Source of the DNA: Eubacterium sp. 14-2
Lineage (GTDB): Bacteria; Bacillota; Clostridia; Lachnospirales; Lachnospiraceae
Length of the DNA stretch: 64,000 nt
NCBI RefSeq assembly: GCF_000403845.2
Contig: NZ_KE159569.1
Coordinates: 1,472-65,471, forward strand
Reading direction: 5' to 3'
Under the pieces are notes generated by a model, which was not told the origin of the DNA, ran no database searches, and was given only the letters and a program-made list of their open reading frames with translations. The position numbers were made by a program, and so were the translations under genes. Position 1 is the stretch's first letter. The number at the start of each line of letters is the position of its first letter. Shown here one piece after another: positions 49,714-59,011 of the stretch.

Positions 49714-50301
49714 ATGATAATAATATGCCAAGGCAGTTCAAAAACAACAAGACTGATTATCATAAATGCCGCCACGCGCTGCGACTACAGCATCAAAGGC
49801 ACCGATATTCAGAGCAAAATGTTTGACAATCGGATTGTTGTAGAAAGCCCTGGAAACCTGCCCGGCATTGTCCGTTTGAACAACATGCGCCAGGTCCACT
49901 TTTCCCGCAACCCGAAAATTGCTGCATTTCTGCATGAGTATGATTATGTGCAGGAATTTTGAGAAGGCGTTGACCGGATGTTTAAGGAGATGGAGAAAGC
50001 AGGACTGCCGGCGCCTGAATATAAGGATGTCGCTTTTATGCTGCATACGACAATCCGGAACGGCATCAATGTCGTAGATAATGTCGCAGACAACCATGCA
50101 GCCGTAATAAAGCTTTCCGCTACTGAACAGGAGATTCTTGAGCATTTGCAGAATTCGTCGACACTTTCTGCGAAAGAGTTTGCCTCTCTGCTCCACAAAA
50201 CCCCCAGAACAATCCAACGTAATATAACTGCATTAAGAGAAAAAGGATTGTTACGGAGAGAAGATTCTGACAGAAAAGGCAAATGGATTTTATTAAAGTA
50301 A
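49714..50301 (+). pseudogene. HATPase_c_4 / HTH protein, truncated and interrupted
   Basis: Corresponds to the C-terminal half of proteins like its upstream neighbour: NAATRCDYSIKGTDIQSKMF, VVESPGNLPGIVRLNNMRQV, HFSRNPKIAAFLHEYDYVQE, then a TGA where a Gly is expected (FGEGVDRM normally), then EGVDRMFKEMEKAGLPAPEY and a C-terminal HTH (LSAKEFASLLHKTPRTIQRN). The AlbA_2 half is missing, so it is dead on two counts. Confidence 0.78.
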
Positions 50302-50315
50302 AGGACAGTGATAAA

Positions 50316-50924
50316 GTGCCAAGACAATTCAAAACAGCAAGACAAATCAATAAGCTAAAAGTCATCGATGCTGCCGAAAAACTCGGCGTTTCCCAGCCAA
50401 CGCTCAGCGCCTGGGAGGGGGAAAGGAAATCTCCCTCCATAGACAGCCTTGAAAATATGGCCGACCTTTACGGGGTCAGCGCCGATTTCCTGCTTGGCCG
50501 CTGTGAATCCCATGTCCAGGATTCCAGTCAGCCCATTTCCCTGCAGTCATTGCCAGCATTTCATGGCAGGCCGGTATGGTCTGCCACATATGGATGGCTG
50601 CTGGTGAACGCTGCCGACAGGCTTCTGACCTTTCCTGACGGCCATACCCTGCCTTTTATGGACATAGCCAGTGAATTATTTATCTCTGCCCCTCCCTTTT
50701 CTGAAGCAGAACCGCCGAACGGGCAGCCCCTGTCCCGGTCTGAGGTTAACAGGCAAAAGGAAATCTGGCTGGAACCGATTTCCCCAGACTCGGATTTACG
50801 AAAAGAACTACAGGGATGGTACCGTGTCAAGGACCGTTTTGTCGAGAATGAGTATGGGAGCCGGTTTTATCTGGATACTTACGGCTCCAAATGGCTGGCA
50901 TTTACTCCTGAGACTGAAGCATAA
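50316..50924 (+). CDS. XRE-family regulator with C-terminal extension (202 aa)
   Basis: N-terminal helix-turn-helix (RQINKLKVIDAAEKLGVSQP, TLSAWEGERKSPSIDSLENM) followed by DFLLGRC. The ~130-residue C-terminal region (GRPVWSATYGWLLVNAADRL, FPDGHTLPFMDIASELFI) looks like a ligand-sensing or conserved lactobacillal/clostridial XRE partner domain. GTG 50316 has AAGGA upstream. An ATG at 50283 overlaps the preceding remnant and lacks one. The terminator at 50928-50970 follows. Confidence 0.8.
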   Translation: MPRQFKTARQINKLKVIDAAEKLGVSQPTLSAWEGERKSPSIDSLENMADLYGVSADFLLGRCESHVQDSSQPISLQSLPAFHGRPVWSATYGWLLVNAADRLLTFPDGHTLPFMDIASELFISAPPFSEAEPPNGQPLSRSEVNRQKEIWLEPISPDSDLRKELQGWYRVKDRFVENEYGSRFYLDTYGSKWLAFTPETEA

Positions 50925-50927
50925 AAG

Positions 50928-50970
50928 AATCCGACGCCCTGCATCCATTGTATACAAGGCGTCGGATTTT
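50928..50970 (+). terminator. intrinsic terminator after XRE gene
   Basis: AATCCGACGCC...GGCGTCGGATT, an 11-bp perfect stem with a 19-nt interior, followed by TTT, immediately after the XRE stop. Confidence 0.85.
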
Positions 50971-51141
50971 GATTATTCATGCTTTCTGAACGGGCTGCCA
51001 AATATTCAGTTTTTATGTTCAGAGCATCATAAGGAGAAGAACATTTCTATTTTCTTCTTATATGCATCCCTCCATTTCCAACTGTATTCTTTCATCTTGA
51101 AGATTTCACCGCCTCCTCTCTGTTATATGCTGTATATAGAA

Positions 51142-51195
51142 AAGCCGCAGAACCAAGAATCTGCATCATCTGCAAATTCATTGGCTCTGCGGCTT
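51142..51195 (-). terminator. intrinsic terminator at the end of the KTR gene
   Basis: AAGCCGCAGAGCCAA / TTGGTTCTGCGGCTT (minus strand) pairs over 15 bp around a long interior, followed by TTTC. The 5' arm overlaps the last codons of the KTR gene. Confidence 0.75.
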
Positions 51196-51366
51196 AGCGG
51201 CTGGCTCCTGAATCACGGTTATTTGAAATTGTTCCACATCTATTAGAATTTCCTGTTTGCACTTTGGACAGAATACAGGGAAATTCTTCATGGTTGTATC
51301 TGCCCTGATTTTATCGCGGGTCTTGTTTCCGCATAATGGACAATAGATCCAATCAGATTCATACAT
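51178..51366 (-). CDS. cysteine-rich KTR domain protein (62 aa)
   Basis: Two CxxC pairs in WIYCPLCGNKTRDKIRADTT and VFCPKCKQEILID, with the NKTRDKIR core that names the PF14205 Cys_rich_KTR family. These tiny zinc proteins are frequent near Tn916-type and other conjugative elements. Function is unknown. AAGAAGAAA lies before the ATG, and a better AGGAGG is further upstream in the leader. It probably marks the end of accessory DNA before the chromosomal block. Confidence 0.85.
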   Translation of the reverse strand: MYESDWIYCPLCGNKTRDKIRADTTMKNFPVFCPKCKQEILIDVEQFQITVIQEPAAKPQSQ

Positions 51367-51443
51367 TTTCTTCTTTGTTATTTGTTTTCCTCCTAACGAA
51401 AGTTAACATCTTATTGTTTTACATATCATGTCTATAAACGGTA

Positions 51444-52625
51444 TCAGCACATGTCAAGTGTCCATTTTTCATAGTCTCTGCTTCCTTCCACAAAGCGCTT
51501 CAGCCCTTCTTCCAGCTGGTTGCGGGAGCAGGCGATATTCATTCTGATAAACGAACTTCCACTTTCACCATACTGTCGTCCTTCTGACAGGTACAATCCT
51601 GTATGTTCCCGCAGATATCGTGTAAATTCCGTTGCACACCCCTGCATTTTCCGGCAGTCCAGCCACATGAGATAGGTCGCCTGCGAGGAAACCGGCTTGA
51701 TCTGAGGTGCCTCTTTCTTCAGATAATCCTCTACAAAATTTTTATTTTCCTGAATATATTCTCTCAAAGCATCCAGCCATGCCTCCCCCTTCGTAAAGGC
51801 CGCCACCGCCGATTCTACTGCAAAGGAATTCGGCTCTGCAACCTCATCCGTGTTCAGTCCCCGCCAGACCTTATGCCGTAGGTTGGAATCAGGAACGGCC
51901 ACTGCTGCTGTCTGCATTCCCGCCAGATTAAAGGCTTTTGTGGGAGCTATACAGGTAATGCTGCACTTTCTGCAGCTTTCCGAAACAGAAGCAAAAGGGA
52001 TATATTCCTGGCCGGGACTGGTCAGGTCACAATGAATTTCATCCGAAATCACAATTACATGGTGTTTCCTGCACAGATCACCAACCCGCCCCAGTTCCTC
52101 CCGGTTCCAGATTCTTCCTACCGGATTGTGGGGATTACACAAAATCATCAGGGTAGTCTGCGGATCGGAAAGTTTTTGTTCCAGAGTCTCAAAATCCATA
52201 TGATAAGTGTTTCCGTCATATTGCAGCGGACTTTCTACAATATTTCTTCCGTTATTCACAATGGAATTGAAGAAAATATTGTAAACCGGTGTCTGTACCA
52301 GCACATTTTCCCCCACTGTCGTCAGCTTGCGTACCATACTGGAAATGGCCGGAACCACCCCTGTACAGAAAACAAGCCACTCTTTTTCCATGGAAAAACC
52401 ATGCCGCCGTTTCCACCAGCCCATATAAGCCTGATACCATTCTTCCGGCACAATGGAATAGCCAAATACACCATGGGCGGCTCTCTCCTGAATTGCTGCC
52501 TGAATCTCCGGCGCTGTCTGAAAATCCATATCTGCCACCCACATAGGCAGCTCATGCTCTTTTACATCCCATTTCAGTGAATGGGTATTTCTCCTGTCTA
52601 CAGGTTTATCAAAATCGTAAGGCAT
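51444..52625 (-). CDS. patB: PatB/MalY-family PLP-dependent C-S lyase (393 aa)
   Basis: Fold-type I aminotransferase-like enzyme: NTHSLKWDVKEHELPMWVAD at the N terminus, TPVYNIFFNSIVNNGRN, LCNPHNPVGRIW, ISDEIHCDLT, and the PLP lysine in APTKAFNLAGMQTA. The C-terminal Arg is in SSFIRMNIACSRN. The MWVADMDF opening is characteristic of MalY/PatB cystathionine beta-lyases, which release homocysteine, ammonia and pyruvate and can scavenge sulfur. Full length and intact. It is probably monocistronic. Confidence 0.93.
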   Translation of the reverse strand: MPYDFDKPVDRRNTHSLKWDVKEHELPMWVADMDFQTAPEIQAAIQERAAHGVFGYSIVPEEWYQAYMGWWKRRHGFSMEKEWLVFCTGVVPAISSMVRKLTTVGENVLVQTPVYNIFFNSIVNNGRNIVESPLQYDGNTYHMDFETLEQKLSDPQTTLMILCNPHNPVGRIWNREELGRVGDLCRKHHVIVISDEIHCDLTSPGQEYIPFASVSESCRKCSITCIAPTKAFNLAGMQTAAVAVPDSNLRHKVWRGLNTDEVAEPNSFAVESAVAAFTKGEAWLDALREYIQENKNFVEDYLKKEAPQIKPVSSQATYLMWLDCRKMQGCATEFTRYLREHTGLYLSEGRQYGESGSSFIRMNIACSRNQLEEGLKRFVEGSRDYEKWTLDMC

Positions 52626-52719
52626 CCTGCACCTCCAAACTTTCTGTCAAATTGATTTGCGAAAATCAAATACCCCGCTGCCTGCAGCGTGCATTTGACT
52701 GCCAAAGGTCATGTGGACC

Positions 52720-53418
52720 TTACTCCAGCGAGAATGTCACCGTCACATCCCCGCTTCCAAGGGCTTCCTCCCAACCGGTCAGATCATCCACATGCCCCAG
52801 TCTTGTATAGCTCCACGAATTGGAGCCATAAAATATAACAATCTGGTTTCCATTATATAAGACAATATCTCCTGCATGGGTTGTGGTCTGACTGTTGCTG
52901 GCAGGAAGGCTTGTTCCCAAAGAACCTACCTTTTCAAAGCCGGAATAATCACTCATCTGAATGCTCACCGGATTTTCCCGCATCATTTCCACAAACGAAG
53001 CTACTGCCTCATTTTCTTCTAATGTGGCTGAAAATACTGCATCGCCAACCTGTACCTTCATATTCATTACAGCCTCCTCTGCTCCATTTTGGATATCTGC
53101 TTCTGTGCCAACCGTTTCACTCATTTCCATTTCCGGTACAGTTTCCCCATCCTCCGTATCTGCTGCTGATTCTGTCATGTTTTCTGACTCATTGGAAATG
53201 GTGTCTGGCTGCATTCCCTCCGCCTTAGTTTCCGTGGAATCCATAGCCTCGGATTGAACATCTGCATTCTCTGATTCTTCAGAAAGATCAGACAGAGGTG
53301 CCCCTTCTTCCAAGGGAGATTCTGCCTGGTCAACAGGCATCTGTGCCTGTATATTTCCACATGCTGCCATCGAAAATATAACTATCACCATGCACAGCAA
53401 AGCCCAAAATTTTTTCAT
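52720..53418 (-). CDS. lipoprotein with cyclophilin-like domain (232 aa)
   Basis: Type II signal peptide with lipobox FSMAACGN (Cys20), an acidic Ser/Glu-rich linker (~25-115) and a C-terminal domain with VQVGDAVFSATLEENEAVAS and FVEMMRENPVSIQMSDYSGF. It ends GDIVLYNGNQIVIFYGSNSW and SYTRLGHVDDLTGWEEAL, the pattern of the cyclophilin-like family (PF18050), which has a cyclophilin fold but is not known to be an isomerase. It is surface-exposed, anchored in the membrane. Confidence 0.85.
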   Translation of the reverse strand: MKKFWALLCMVIVIFSMAACGNIQAQMPVDQAESPLEEGAPLSDLSEESENADVQSEAMDSTETKAEGMQPDTISNESENMTESAADTEDGETVPEMEMSETVGTEADIQNGAEEAVMNMKVQVGDAVFSATLEENEAVASFVEMMRENPVSIQMSDYSGFEKVGSLGTSLPASNSQTTTHAGDIVLYNGNQIVIFYGSNSWSYTRLGHVDDLTGWEEALGSGDVTVTFSLE

Positions 53419-53452
53419 GGTCTGTCTGCTCCTCTTTTTCTATGTTATCGTT

Positions 53453-54061
53453 TCATATGGGGAGTGCCTTTATAAAGACAAGGACTCCGAACAGGCTTAG
53501 AACTGCCCCGAAAATCCGGTTCACCCTCTGAAAACTGTTTTTTCTCTTCTTTTTTCTGGCCAGGGAAACTGCAGCAGTAAGTCCTCCCCACCAGAGATAG
53601 GTTCCAAGGAACACTCCCAGAACTACCAGCCAGCCATTCCCTTTTGTGCTGCCTCCTGCAATGCCGAACCAGGAGAAGGCAAACAGAAAGGTCAGGATTG
53701 CTGCCGGATTTGTGATTCCTACTGCAAATGATGTCAGAAACATCCTCCATCTTCCCGATACTTCTGGAACCTCCGTCTCTTCTCCTTTTCGGAAGAACAG
53801 GCGGATTCCCAGATACAGCACGATGGCTCCGCCCACCAGATGAATAACCGTCTGATGTTCCAGAAGGAAATCGGAAACTATGGTCAGTCCAAAAGCCCCG
53901 ATTCCTGCATAAATGCAGTCTGCCACAGAGGAACCCATTCCCGTAAGGAGGCCGGCCTTTATCCCGTGTTCCCAGGTTCTCTGCACGGTCATGGCTCCTA
54001 CTGCCCCCACCGGTACACCAAAGAGCAATCCAATCAGAATCCCTTTCAAAAGCAGGCTCAT
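53453..54061 (-). CDS. LysE/RhtB-family exporter (202 aa)
   Basis: About six membrane helices, beginning LLKGILIGLLFGVPVGAVGA, with the early GSSVADCIYAGIGAFGL and AVGITNPAAILTFLFAFSWF, the hallmark NPxA loop of LysE/RhtB amino-acid exporters. ATG 54061 follows AGGAGG. It overlaps the DUF3737 gene end by 4 bp (ATGA-type), so the two are co-transcribed. Substrate is unknown. Confidence 0.88.
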   Translation of the reverse strand: MSLLLKGILIGLLFGVPVGAVGAMTVQRTWEHGIKAGLLTGMGSSVADCIYAGIGAFGLTIVSDFLLEHQTVIHLVGGAIVLYLGIRLFFRKGEETEVPEVSGRWRMFLTSFAVGITNPAAILTFLFAFSWFGIAGGSTKGNGWLVVLGVFLGTYLWWGGLTAAVSLARKKKRKNSFQRVNRIFGAVLSLFGVLVFIKALPI

Positions 54062-54921
54062 ACTGCCTCCTTTAGTTCTCTTCTGCAAATGATCCTTGTC
54101 TTTTCCGGATCTACCTTATCTTTTTCAATAATCAGCTCATCAATGCTGTCTGCCTGGATTACCCCACCGGAAGGGTTCATCACGCTGTCAATCTTCCCGG
54201 TAACTTCTGCATCCACTGTAGAATATTCAAAAGCAAGGGTAGTATTCAGAAGCTTGCAGTTCTTCATTACCAGGTTATCAATGTAGCACATCCCCTGCAG
54301 GCTCTCGATGGTGCAGTTTATAAGTGTCAGGTTCTTTGCATTCCAGCCCAGGTATTCACCGGAGATAAAGGAATCATACACCGTCACATTCTCCGTGTTC
54401 CAGAAAGCATCCTTTGAAAGCATACGGGCATTGTGGATTTCCATATTCTTTACCCCGTCAAAGGAGTAGTTGCCCACCAGCCGGAAGTCCCTAAGCACCA
54501 TATTCCGGCTGTTCATGGCGAAATAGTCGCCTTTTGCCGTCACATGGTCAAGCTCCACATCCTCGCAGTTCCAGAGCGTTTCAGCCGCATTGGGAAGGTT
54601 TACATTCTTCAGGTTTACACCCCGGCAGCGGCGGAAATTTTTGGGCGCTTCAATCACCGCATCTTCCACAGTGATATGATCCGTATACCATACCCCTGCA
54701 CGGGCCATTTCAAACCATGTACAATTTCTGGCTGTGATATTCTTTGCATACCAAAAAGGATATTTCCATTTGAACATACAACCCTCCAGTTCAATATCAT
54801 GGCTCTCCTTCAGCGGTGACTCCCCATCTGCAAAGATACTGTCATTAATCTTAAGATCTGCTCCCTGAAACAATGCTCTTTCTCCTGTCAAATACTCCTG
54901 TCTGATTTCTTTTTCTTGCAT
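54058..54921 (-). CDS. DUF3737 family right-handed beta-helix protein (287 aa)
   Basis: Repeated short beta strands of the type NITARNCTWF, GVNLKNVNLPNAAETLWNCE, NLTLINCTIESLQGMCYIDN indicate a right-handed parallel beta helix. EYLTGERALFQGADLKIND with GESPLKESHDIELEGC is the start of DUF3737. The family has no known activity. Upstream of a LysE exporter with overlapping ends, so perhaps it handles the exporter's substrate (inference). Confidence 0.88.
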   Translation of the reverse strand: MQEKEIRQEYLTGERALFQGADLKINDSIFADGESPLKESHDIELEGCMFKWKYPFWYAKNITARNCTWFEMARAGVWYTDHITVEDAVIEAPKNFRRCRGVNLKNVNLPNAAETLWNCEDVELDHVTAKGDYFAMNSRNMVLRDFRLVGNYSFDGVKNMEIHNARMLSKDAFWNTENVTVYDSFISGEYLGWNAKNLTLINCTIESLQGMCYIDNLVMKNCKLLNTTLAFEYSTVDAEVTGKIDSVMNPSGGVIQADSIDELIIEKDKVDPEKTRIICRRELKEAV

Positions 54922-55088
54922 GAGTGTTCCTCCTGTGATTTTCTAATTATTTGTTTTTTTCAATACAATACTTTTTATTCTTGCCGTTCTTTCCTTTGGC
55001 TTGCAATAAGAATACCGGATGCAGATAACATACCGCTAACAAAAAAATAAACAATTTCTAAATGAATTCTTGCTGATTTCTCAACTCA

Positions 55089-55691
55089 TCAGAAACTTTT
55101 ATAAGACAATCCCACTTCCTGATTTGCTGGTATCTGTTTTATCATTTTTGCGGGAACGCCGCCAACAATTACGCCAGACGGAATATCCTTTGTCACCACT
55201 GCCCCAGCCGCTATAATGGCGCCATCACCAACCGTTACCCCCTGCAGTACCGTTGCATGGGCACCAATCCATACATTTTTTCCAATATGAATCGGTTTGG
55301 GAATCAGTTCCCCGCGACGCTTTGGATCCTGCTCATGGTTCAAAGTTGCCAGGACAACCATTGGGCCAATGAATGTCCCATCGCCAATGTAAATCCCTCC
55401 CTGATCCTGAAACTGGCATCCCCCGTTAATAAAAATATGCTTTCCTATATGTATATTCTTTCCACAGTCTGTATAAAATGGCGGAAACAATCCAAAGCTC
55501 TCATCTATTTTTTGTCCTGTAAGAATTGAGAATAACTCACGTATTTCCTGCGGTTCATGATAGCCGCAATTGATCCGGGACGTTATTTTCATTGCCTCCT
55601 GGCTCAGCTTTCCCATATGCTGATGCACATCGGAGCCGCATACCACCTTTTTTCCAGAATTCATTTCTGTAATAAAACTCTCCGTATTCAT
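55089..55691 (-). CDS. sugar O-acetyltransferase, maltose/galactoside type (200 aa)
   Basis: Left-handed beta helix acetyltransferase: [20 protein letters not shown], the hexapeptide [20 protein letters not shown] with the catalytic His in [12 protein letters not shown], and [20 protein letters not shown] near the end. This matches Maa/LacA-type acetyltransferases that use acetyl-CoA to modify sugars. ATG 55691 follows AGGAGG. The promoter is at 55765-55793. Confidence 0.92.
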   Translation of the reverse strand: MNTESFITEMNSGKKVVCGSDVHQHMGKLSQEAMKITSRINCGYHEPQEIRELFSILTGQKIDESFGLFPPFYTDCGKNIHIGKHIFINGGCQFQDQGGIYIGDGTFIGPMVVLATLNHEQDPKRRGELIPKPIHIGKNVWIGAHATVLQGVTVGDGAIIAAGAVVTKDIPSGVIVGGVPAKMIKQIPANQEVGLSYKSF

Positions 55692-55764
55692 ACATTCCTC
55701 CTGCTTTCTTTCCAAACTTGTAACCGAAAAATCATTACGGCCAAACTTCTTTCTTCACAAGTTT

Positions 55765-55793
55765 AGTATAGATAGACAAAGCAAAAATATCAA
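55765..55793 (-). promoter_or_regulatory. promoter of the acetyltransferase gene
   Basis: TTGATA (55788-55793), 17-bp spacer, TATACT (55765-55770), 70 bp upstream of the start codon. Confidence 0.7.
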
Positions 55794-55847
55794 ATACTTA
55801 TACTTAATCATTTTGTATAGAAAAAAACTATATACTTTCAATAATCT

Positions 55848-55872
55848 AAGGAGGCCCACGCAGAGCCTCCTT
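55848..55872 (-). terminator. hairpin after the GtrA-like gene
   Basis: AAGGAGGC...GCCTCCTT, an 8-bp perfect stem with a 9-nt loop, 20 bp past the GtrA-like stop. The following tract is only moderately T-rich. Confidence 0.55.
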
Positions 55873-55892
55873 CCATATTTTCTTACATAGCG

Positions 55893-56492
55893 CTATTTTT
55901 CTTTCTGTACCTCTCCTTCCGGAAATATAATCTTAAATACAAAAAAGAAAATGACCATAGAAACACCACCAGTTATAAAAGTGACTAATATGTTATACAC
56001 TGCCGGTGCTACATAAGCAGATGCAATCGGCATCCATAAATTATTGAATCCATTGCAGATTAGGGATATTATGATCCAGGCAATAAAATACCACATTGCC
56101 TGATACCACGGATTTCCATGACTTTTAAAAGTTATATTTCTTTGCAGCGGAAAATTAATACATTGTGCAACAAACGAACCCGTCTCATAACTGATAAAAT
56201 ATCCGAGTCCTCCTCCAATCATTATCGTCCCTGCCGTATCATAAAGAACATTGTATCCCAATAAACTCCATGTAAATTCTACACCCAGTATGTCAACTGG
56301 TACTTGCGGCCACATAAACTCTGTTCCTGCCAGCCCTTCTCCCAATATACCTGGCATGAATGTAAAAAATAAGTATTGTACAATTGTAACCCCCATGCTG
56401 AATACAAAGAAAAACGCAATCTGATAGAGCCATTTGGCGAGCTTTGGATGTTTCTTTTCAAAACCTGCCCATCTTTTTTTTAACTGATCCAT
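55893..56492 (-). CDS. GtrA-like membrane protein (199 aa)
   Basis: Four hydrophobic segments (residues ~22-45, 85-110, 128-148 and 165-190) and the GtrA signature CINFPLQRNITFKS between the second and third. GtrA proteins help translocate lipid-linked sugars across the membrane. Longer than the minimal GtrA (~130 aa). It lies 15 bp downstream of the GH3 gene in the same transcript, which suggests a common role in cell-surface or oligosaccharide sugar handling. Confidence 0.78.
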   Translation of the reverse strand: MDQLKKRWAGFEKKHPKLAKWLYQIAFFFVFSMGVTIVQYLFFTFMPGILGEGLAGTEFMWPQVPVDILGVEFTWSLLGYNVLYDTAGTIMIGGGLGYFISYETGSFVAQCINFPLQRNITFKSHGNPWYQAMWYFIAWIIISLICNGFNNLWMPIASAYVAPAVYNILVTFITGGVSMVIFFFVFKIIFPEGEVQKEK

Positions 56493-56507
56493 CTTTCATC
56501 ACCTTCT

Positions 56508-58931
56508 CTACTTTCCTTTCAACTTTTTCTCATAAGCTCTATTTAATCTGGAATTTGTAAAATATCCTGCCACAATCTGCTTAATGCCTTTAAAAAAATG
56601 TCCATTTACTACTTTCACCATTCCCCGTACCATGTCCATACTGACCGCACCGCCTGTCATTTTAGCAATTGCCCGAAATGGCATATTATAAATAAACAAA
56701 ATGTTTAAATCCGGCTTACCTCGATCTTCACTTTTCTTCTTCATAGCAGTCAGCCGGTTATAAATCATTCTGGCTACCGGACTTTTTGCATAATACATCT
56801 GGCAGATTGCATCATTGATGTCCAAATCCCCAGACCACTTTCCACTTGCAGGAGAATATCCAAGCAAACAGGCAAACTCCCCATCCTCCACTTTCTGGAT
56901 CAGCCCTGAATAATAAAGCGGCATTTGTTTTTTGCTGTATGGAAAATCGTCCGTCGTCCCATCCCTATGTATTGTCCCCACAAGCCGGATATCTGCAACA
57001 CATGCACCAACCATAAGTTCATACTCTCCGCCTTCTATTTCCCATTGATTGGTTTTTACATTCCAATAGCGGAATGTTTTATCATCAAATGGAATGCTGA
57101 TCCGTATACTTTCGCAGGCTCTTAGGAATACTTTCTTGAAGCCTTTTAATTCCTTTGCCGGACGAAATACCTTTCCATTTGGTAAACCCACATAAAGCTG
57201 CGCTACTTCTGCCCCATCTGCAGTGCCACTATTTGTAAGCGTAAATTTCACTTCCTTTTCGTTGATTTCCAAATCTGAATAGTCAAAAGTTGTATAAGAA
57301 AGCCCATAGCCAAACGGATATTGTACCCGTACTTTACTGGTGTCATAATATCTGTATCCCACAAAAATGCTTTCCCGATACTCGGAGTTTCTCTCCGTAC
57401 TTGGATAATGACGGAATGCTGGTGTATCTTCATGCTTAACCGGATATGTCTCATTTAAACGTCCAGAAGGGTTTACTTTTCCGGTCAAAATATCCAGTAT
57501 AGCCCCTGCGCCTGCCTGCCCATTCAAATACCCATGGAGAATTGCTTTCAAAGAGTAATGCCATGGCATCTCAACAGAAGATCCAGCGCTTATAATTCCC
57601 ACCACGTTAGGATTCACCTGTACAATCGCTTCCAACAATTCAATCTGGTTCTGGGGAATACGCATATGGGTACGGTCTAAGCCTTCAGATTCACTGATTT
57701 CATCCAAACCGAAGAAATAGAGCACAACTTCAGCATTTATTACCAAATCAAGCGTCGCTTTCTTCATTGCCTCATCTTTTTCACCGCTGCGTCGATAGCC
57801 TTCGTTTACTCCTATCACCTGCAAATCATACTGATCAGCTACTTTTTCTATAGATTCTACAAAAGTAGGATTCACCATGGAAGAACCAGCTCCCTGATAC
57901 CTTGGCCTTACTGCAAAATCTCCGACAATCGCGACTTTTGTTTTTGATCTAAGCGGAAGAATTTTATCTTCATTTTTAAGAAGCACTGCGCTTTCTAAAG
58001 CAGCCTTTCTCGCCAAATCGTGATGTGCTTTTTCATTAAAATACTTAGGCTTCCCTTCCATATTTTTATTCAACGTCAAGACGGCGTCTAACAATTCATC
58101 TACACATCGATCCAGTTCACCTACTGTAAGATTCCCCTCATCTATGGCCTTCAGCAGTTCCCTTGCGGAATCCAGTCCCGGAGCAGGCATTTCCAGGTTG
58201 GAACCTGCTGCTATGCCTTTCGCATGGTCATTCGATGCCCCCCAGTCTGTAACAACAAATCCATCAAATCCCCATTCTTTACGAAGGATATCATGGAGCA
58301 GATGTTTATTTTCATTGGCATAAACACCGTTGATTTCGTTGTAGCTTGTCATTATAGACCTGGCGTTTCCTTCTTTTACTGCAATCTCAAACCCCGTAAG
58401 GTATATTTCTCTTAATGTTCGCTCATCTATAACTGCATTCATCGCCATGCGGCGAAGCTCCTGGCTGTTAACTGCAAAATGTTTGGGGCAGGCATATATG
58501 CCCTGGCTCTGAATCCCTCTTATATAGGATGCCGCCATCTTTCCCGCCAGATAGGGGTCTTCTGAAAAATATTCAAAATTCCTTCCACAAAGAGGGCTTC
58601 TCTTTATATTTAATCCCGGCCCCAAAAGTACATTCACCCTTTGTGAAGCAGCTTCTTCACCTAATGCTCTTCCTATCTCTTCTCCCAATTCTTCATTCCA
58701 ACTGTTGGCAATTGTTGCCGCCGTTGGAAAGCAGGTTGCCGGAAGAGAAGCGTTTAACCCCAAATGATCTCCTGTGCCAGCCTGTTTTCTGATTCCATGT
58801 GGTCCGTCAGATAAAAATATAGCAGGAATCCCAAGGCGTTCTACTTCCCTCGTCTGCCAAACCGTTTTACCGCTAAGAATAGCCGCTTTTTCTTCCAATG
58901 TCATTTGTGTAAGTAATTCCTGATGCTTCAT
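56508..58931 (-). CDS. GH3 beta-glucosidase-like hydrolase (807 aa)
   Basis: Canonical GH3 order: catalytic TIM barrel first (LGPGLNIKRSPLCGRNFEYF, YACPKHFAVNSQE, then VVTDWGASNDHAKGI, where the Asp is the nucleophile). The alpha/beta sandwich follows (VLLKNEDKILPLRSKTKVAI, FFGLDEISESEGLDRTHMRI), then a fibronectin-like domain (VQYPFGYGLSYTTFDYSDLE). A ~150-residue extension follows in place of the usual end. No signal peptide, so cytoplasmic. It shares the transcript with the permuted GH3 protein, suggesting stepwise processing of one glycoside outside and inside. Confidence 0.92.
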   Translation of the reverse strand: MKHQELLTQMTLEEKAAILSGKTVWQTREVERLGIPAIFLSDGPHGIRKQAGTGDHLGLNASLPATCFPTAATIANSWNEELGEEIGRALGEEAASQRVNVLLGPGLNIKRSPLCGRNFEYFSEDPYLAGKMAASYIRGIQSQGIYACPKHFAVNSQELRRMAMNAVIDERTLREIYLTGFEIAVKEGNARSIMTSYNEINGVYANENKHLLHDILRKEWGFDGFVVTDWGASNDHAKGIAAGSNLEMPAPGLDSARELLKAIDEGNLTVGELDRCVDELLDAVLTLNKNMEGKPKYFNEKAHHDLARKAALESAVLLKNEDKILPLRSKTKVAIVGDFAVRPRYQGAGSSMVNPTFVESIEKVADQYDLQVIGVNEGYRRSGEKDEAMKKATLDLVINAEVVLYFFGLDEISESEGLDRTHMRIPQNQIELLEAIVQVNPNVVGIISAGSSVEMPWHYSLKAILHGYLNGQAGAGAILDILTGKVNPSGRLNETYPVKHEDTPAFRHYPSTERNSEYRESIFVGYRYYDTSKVRVQYPFGYGLSYTTFDYSDLEINEKEVKFTLTNSGTADGAEVAQLYVGLPNGKVFRPAKELKGFKKVFLRACESIRISIPFDDKTFRYWNVKTNQWEIEGGEYELMVGACVADIRLVGTIHRDGTTDDFPYSKKQMPLYYSGLIQKVEDGEFACLLGYSPASGKWSGDLDINDAICQMYYAKSPVARMIYNRLTAMKKKSEDRGKPDLNILFIYNMPFRAIAKMTGGAVSMDMVRGMVKVVNGHFFKGIKQIVAGYFTNSRLNRAYEKKLKGK

Positions 58932-59011
58932 ATCTACTTCTCCATTCCAAATATGCTCCCTTTTGAAACTGGCCTTCCGTTCACCACAGAAGACCAGTCA
59001 ATTCACATATA

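Noticed and set aside
52626-52719. Riboswitch between the PatB gene and the lipoprotein gene
   Set aside because: Only a short gap with no recognisable aptamer core; pairing is weak.
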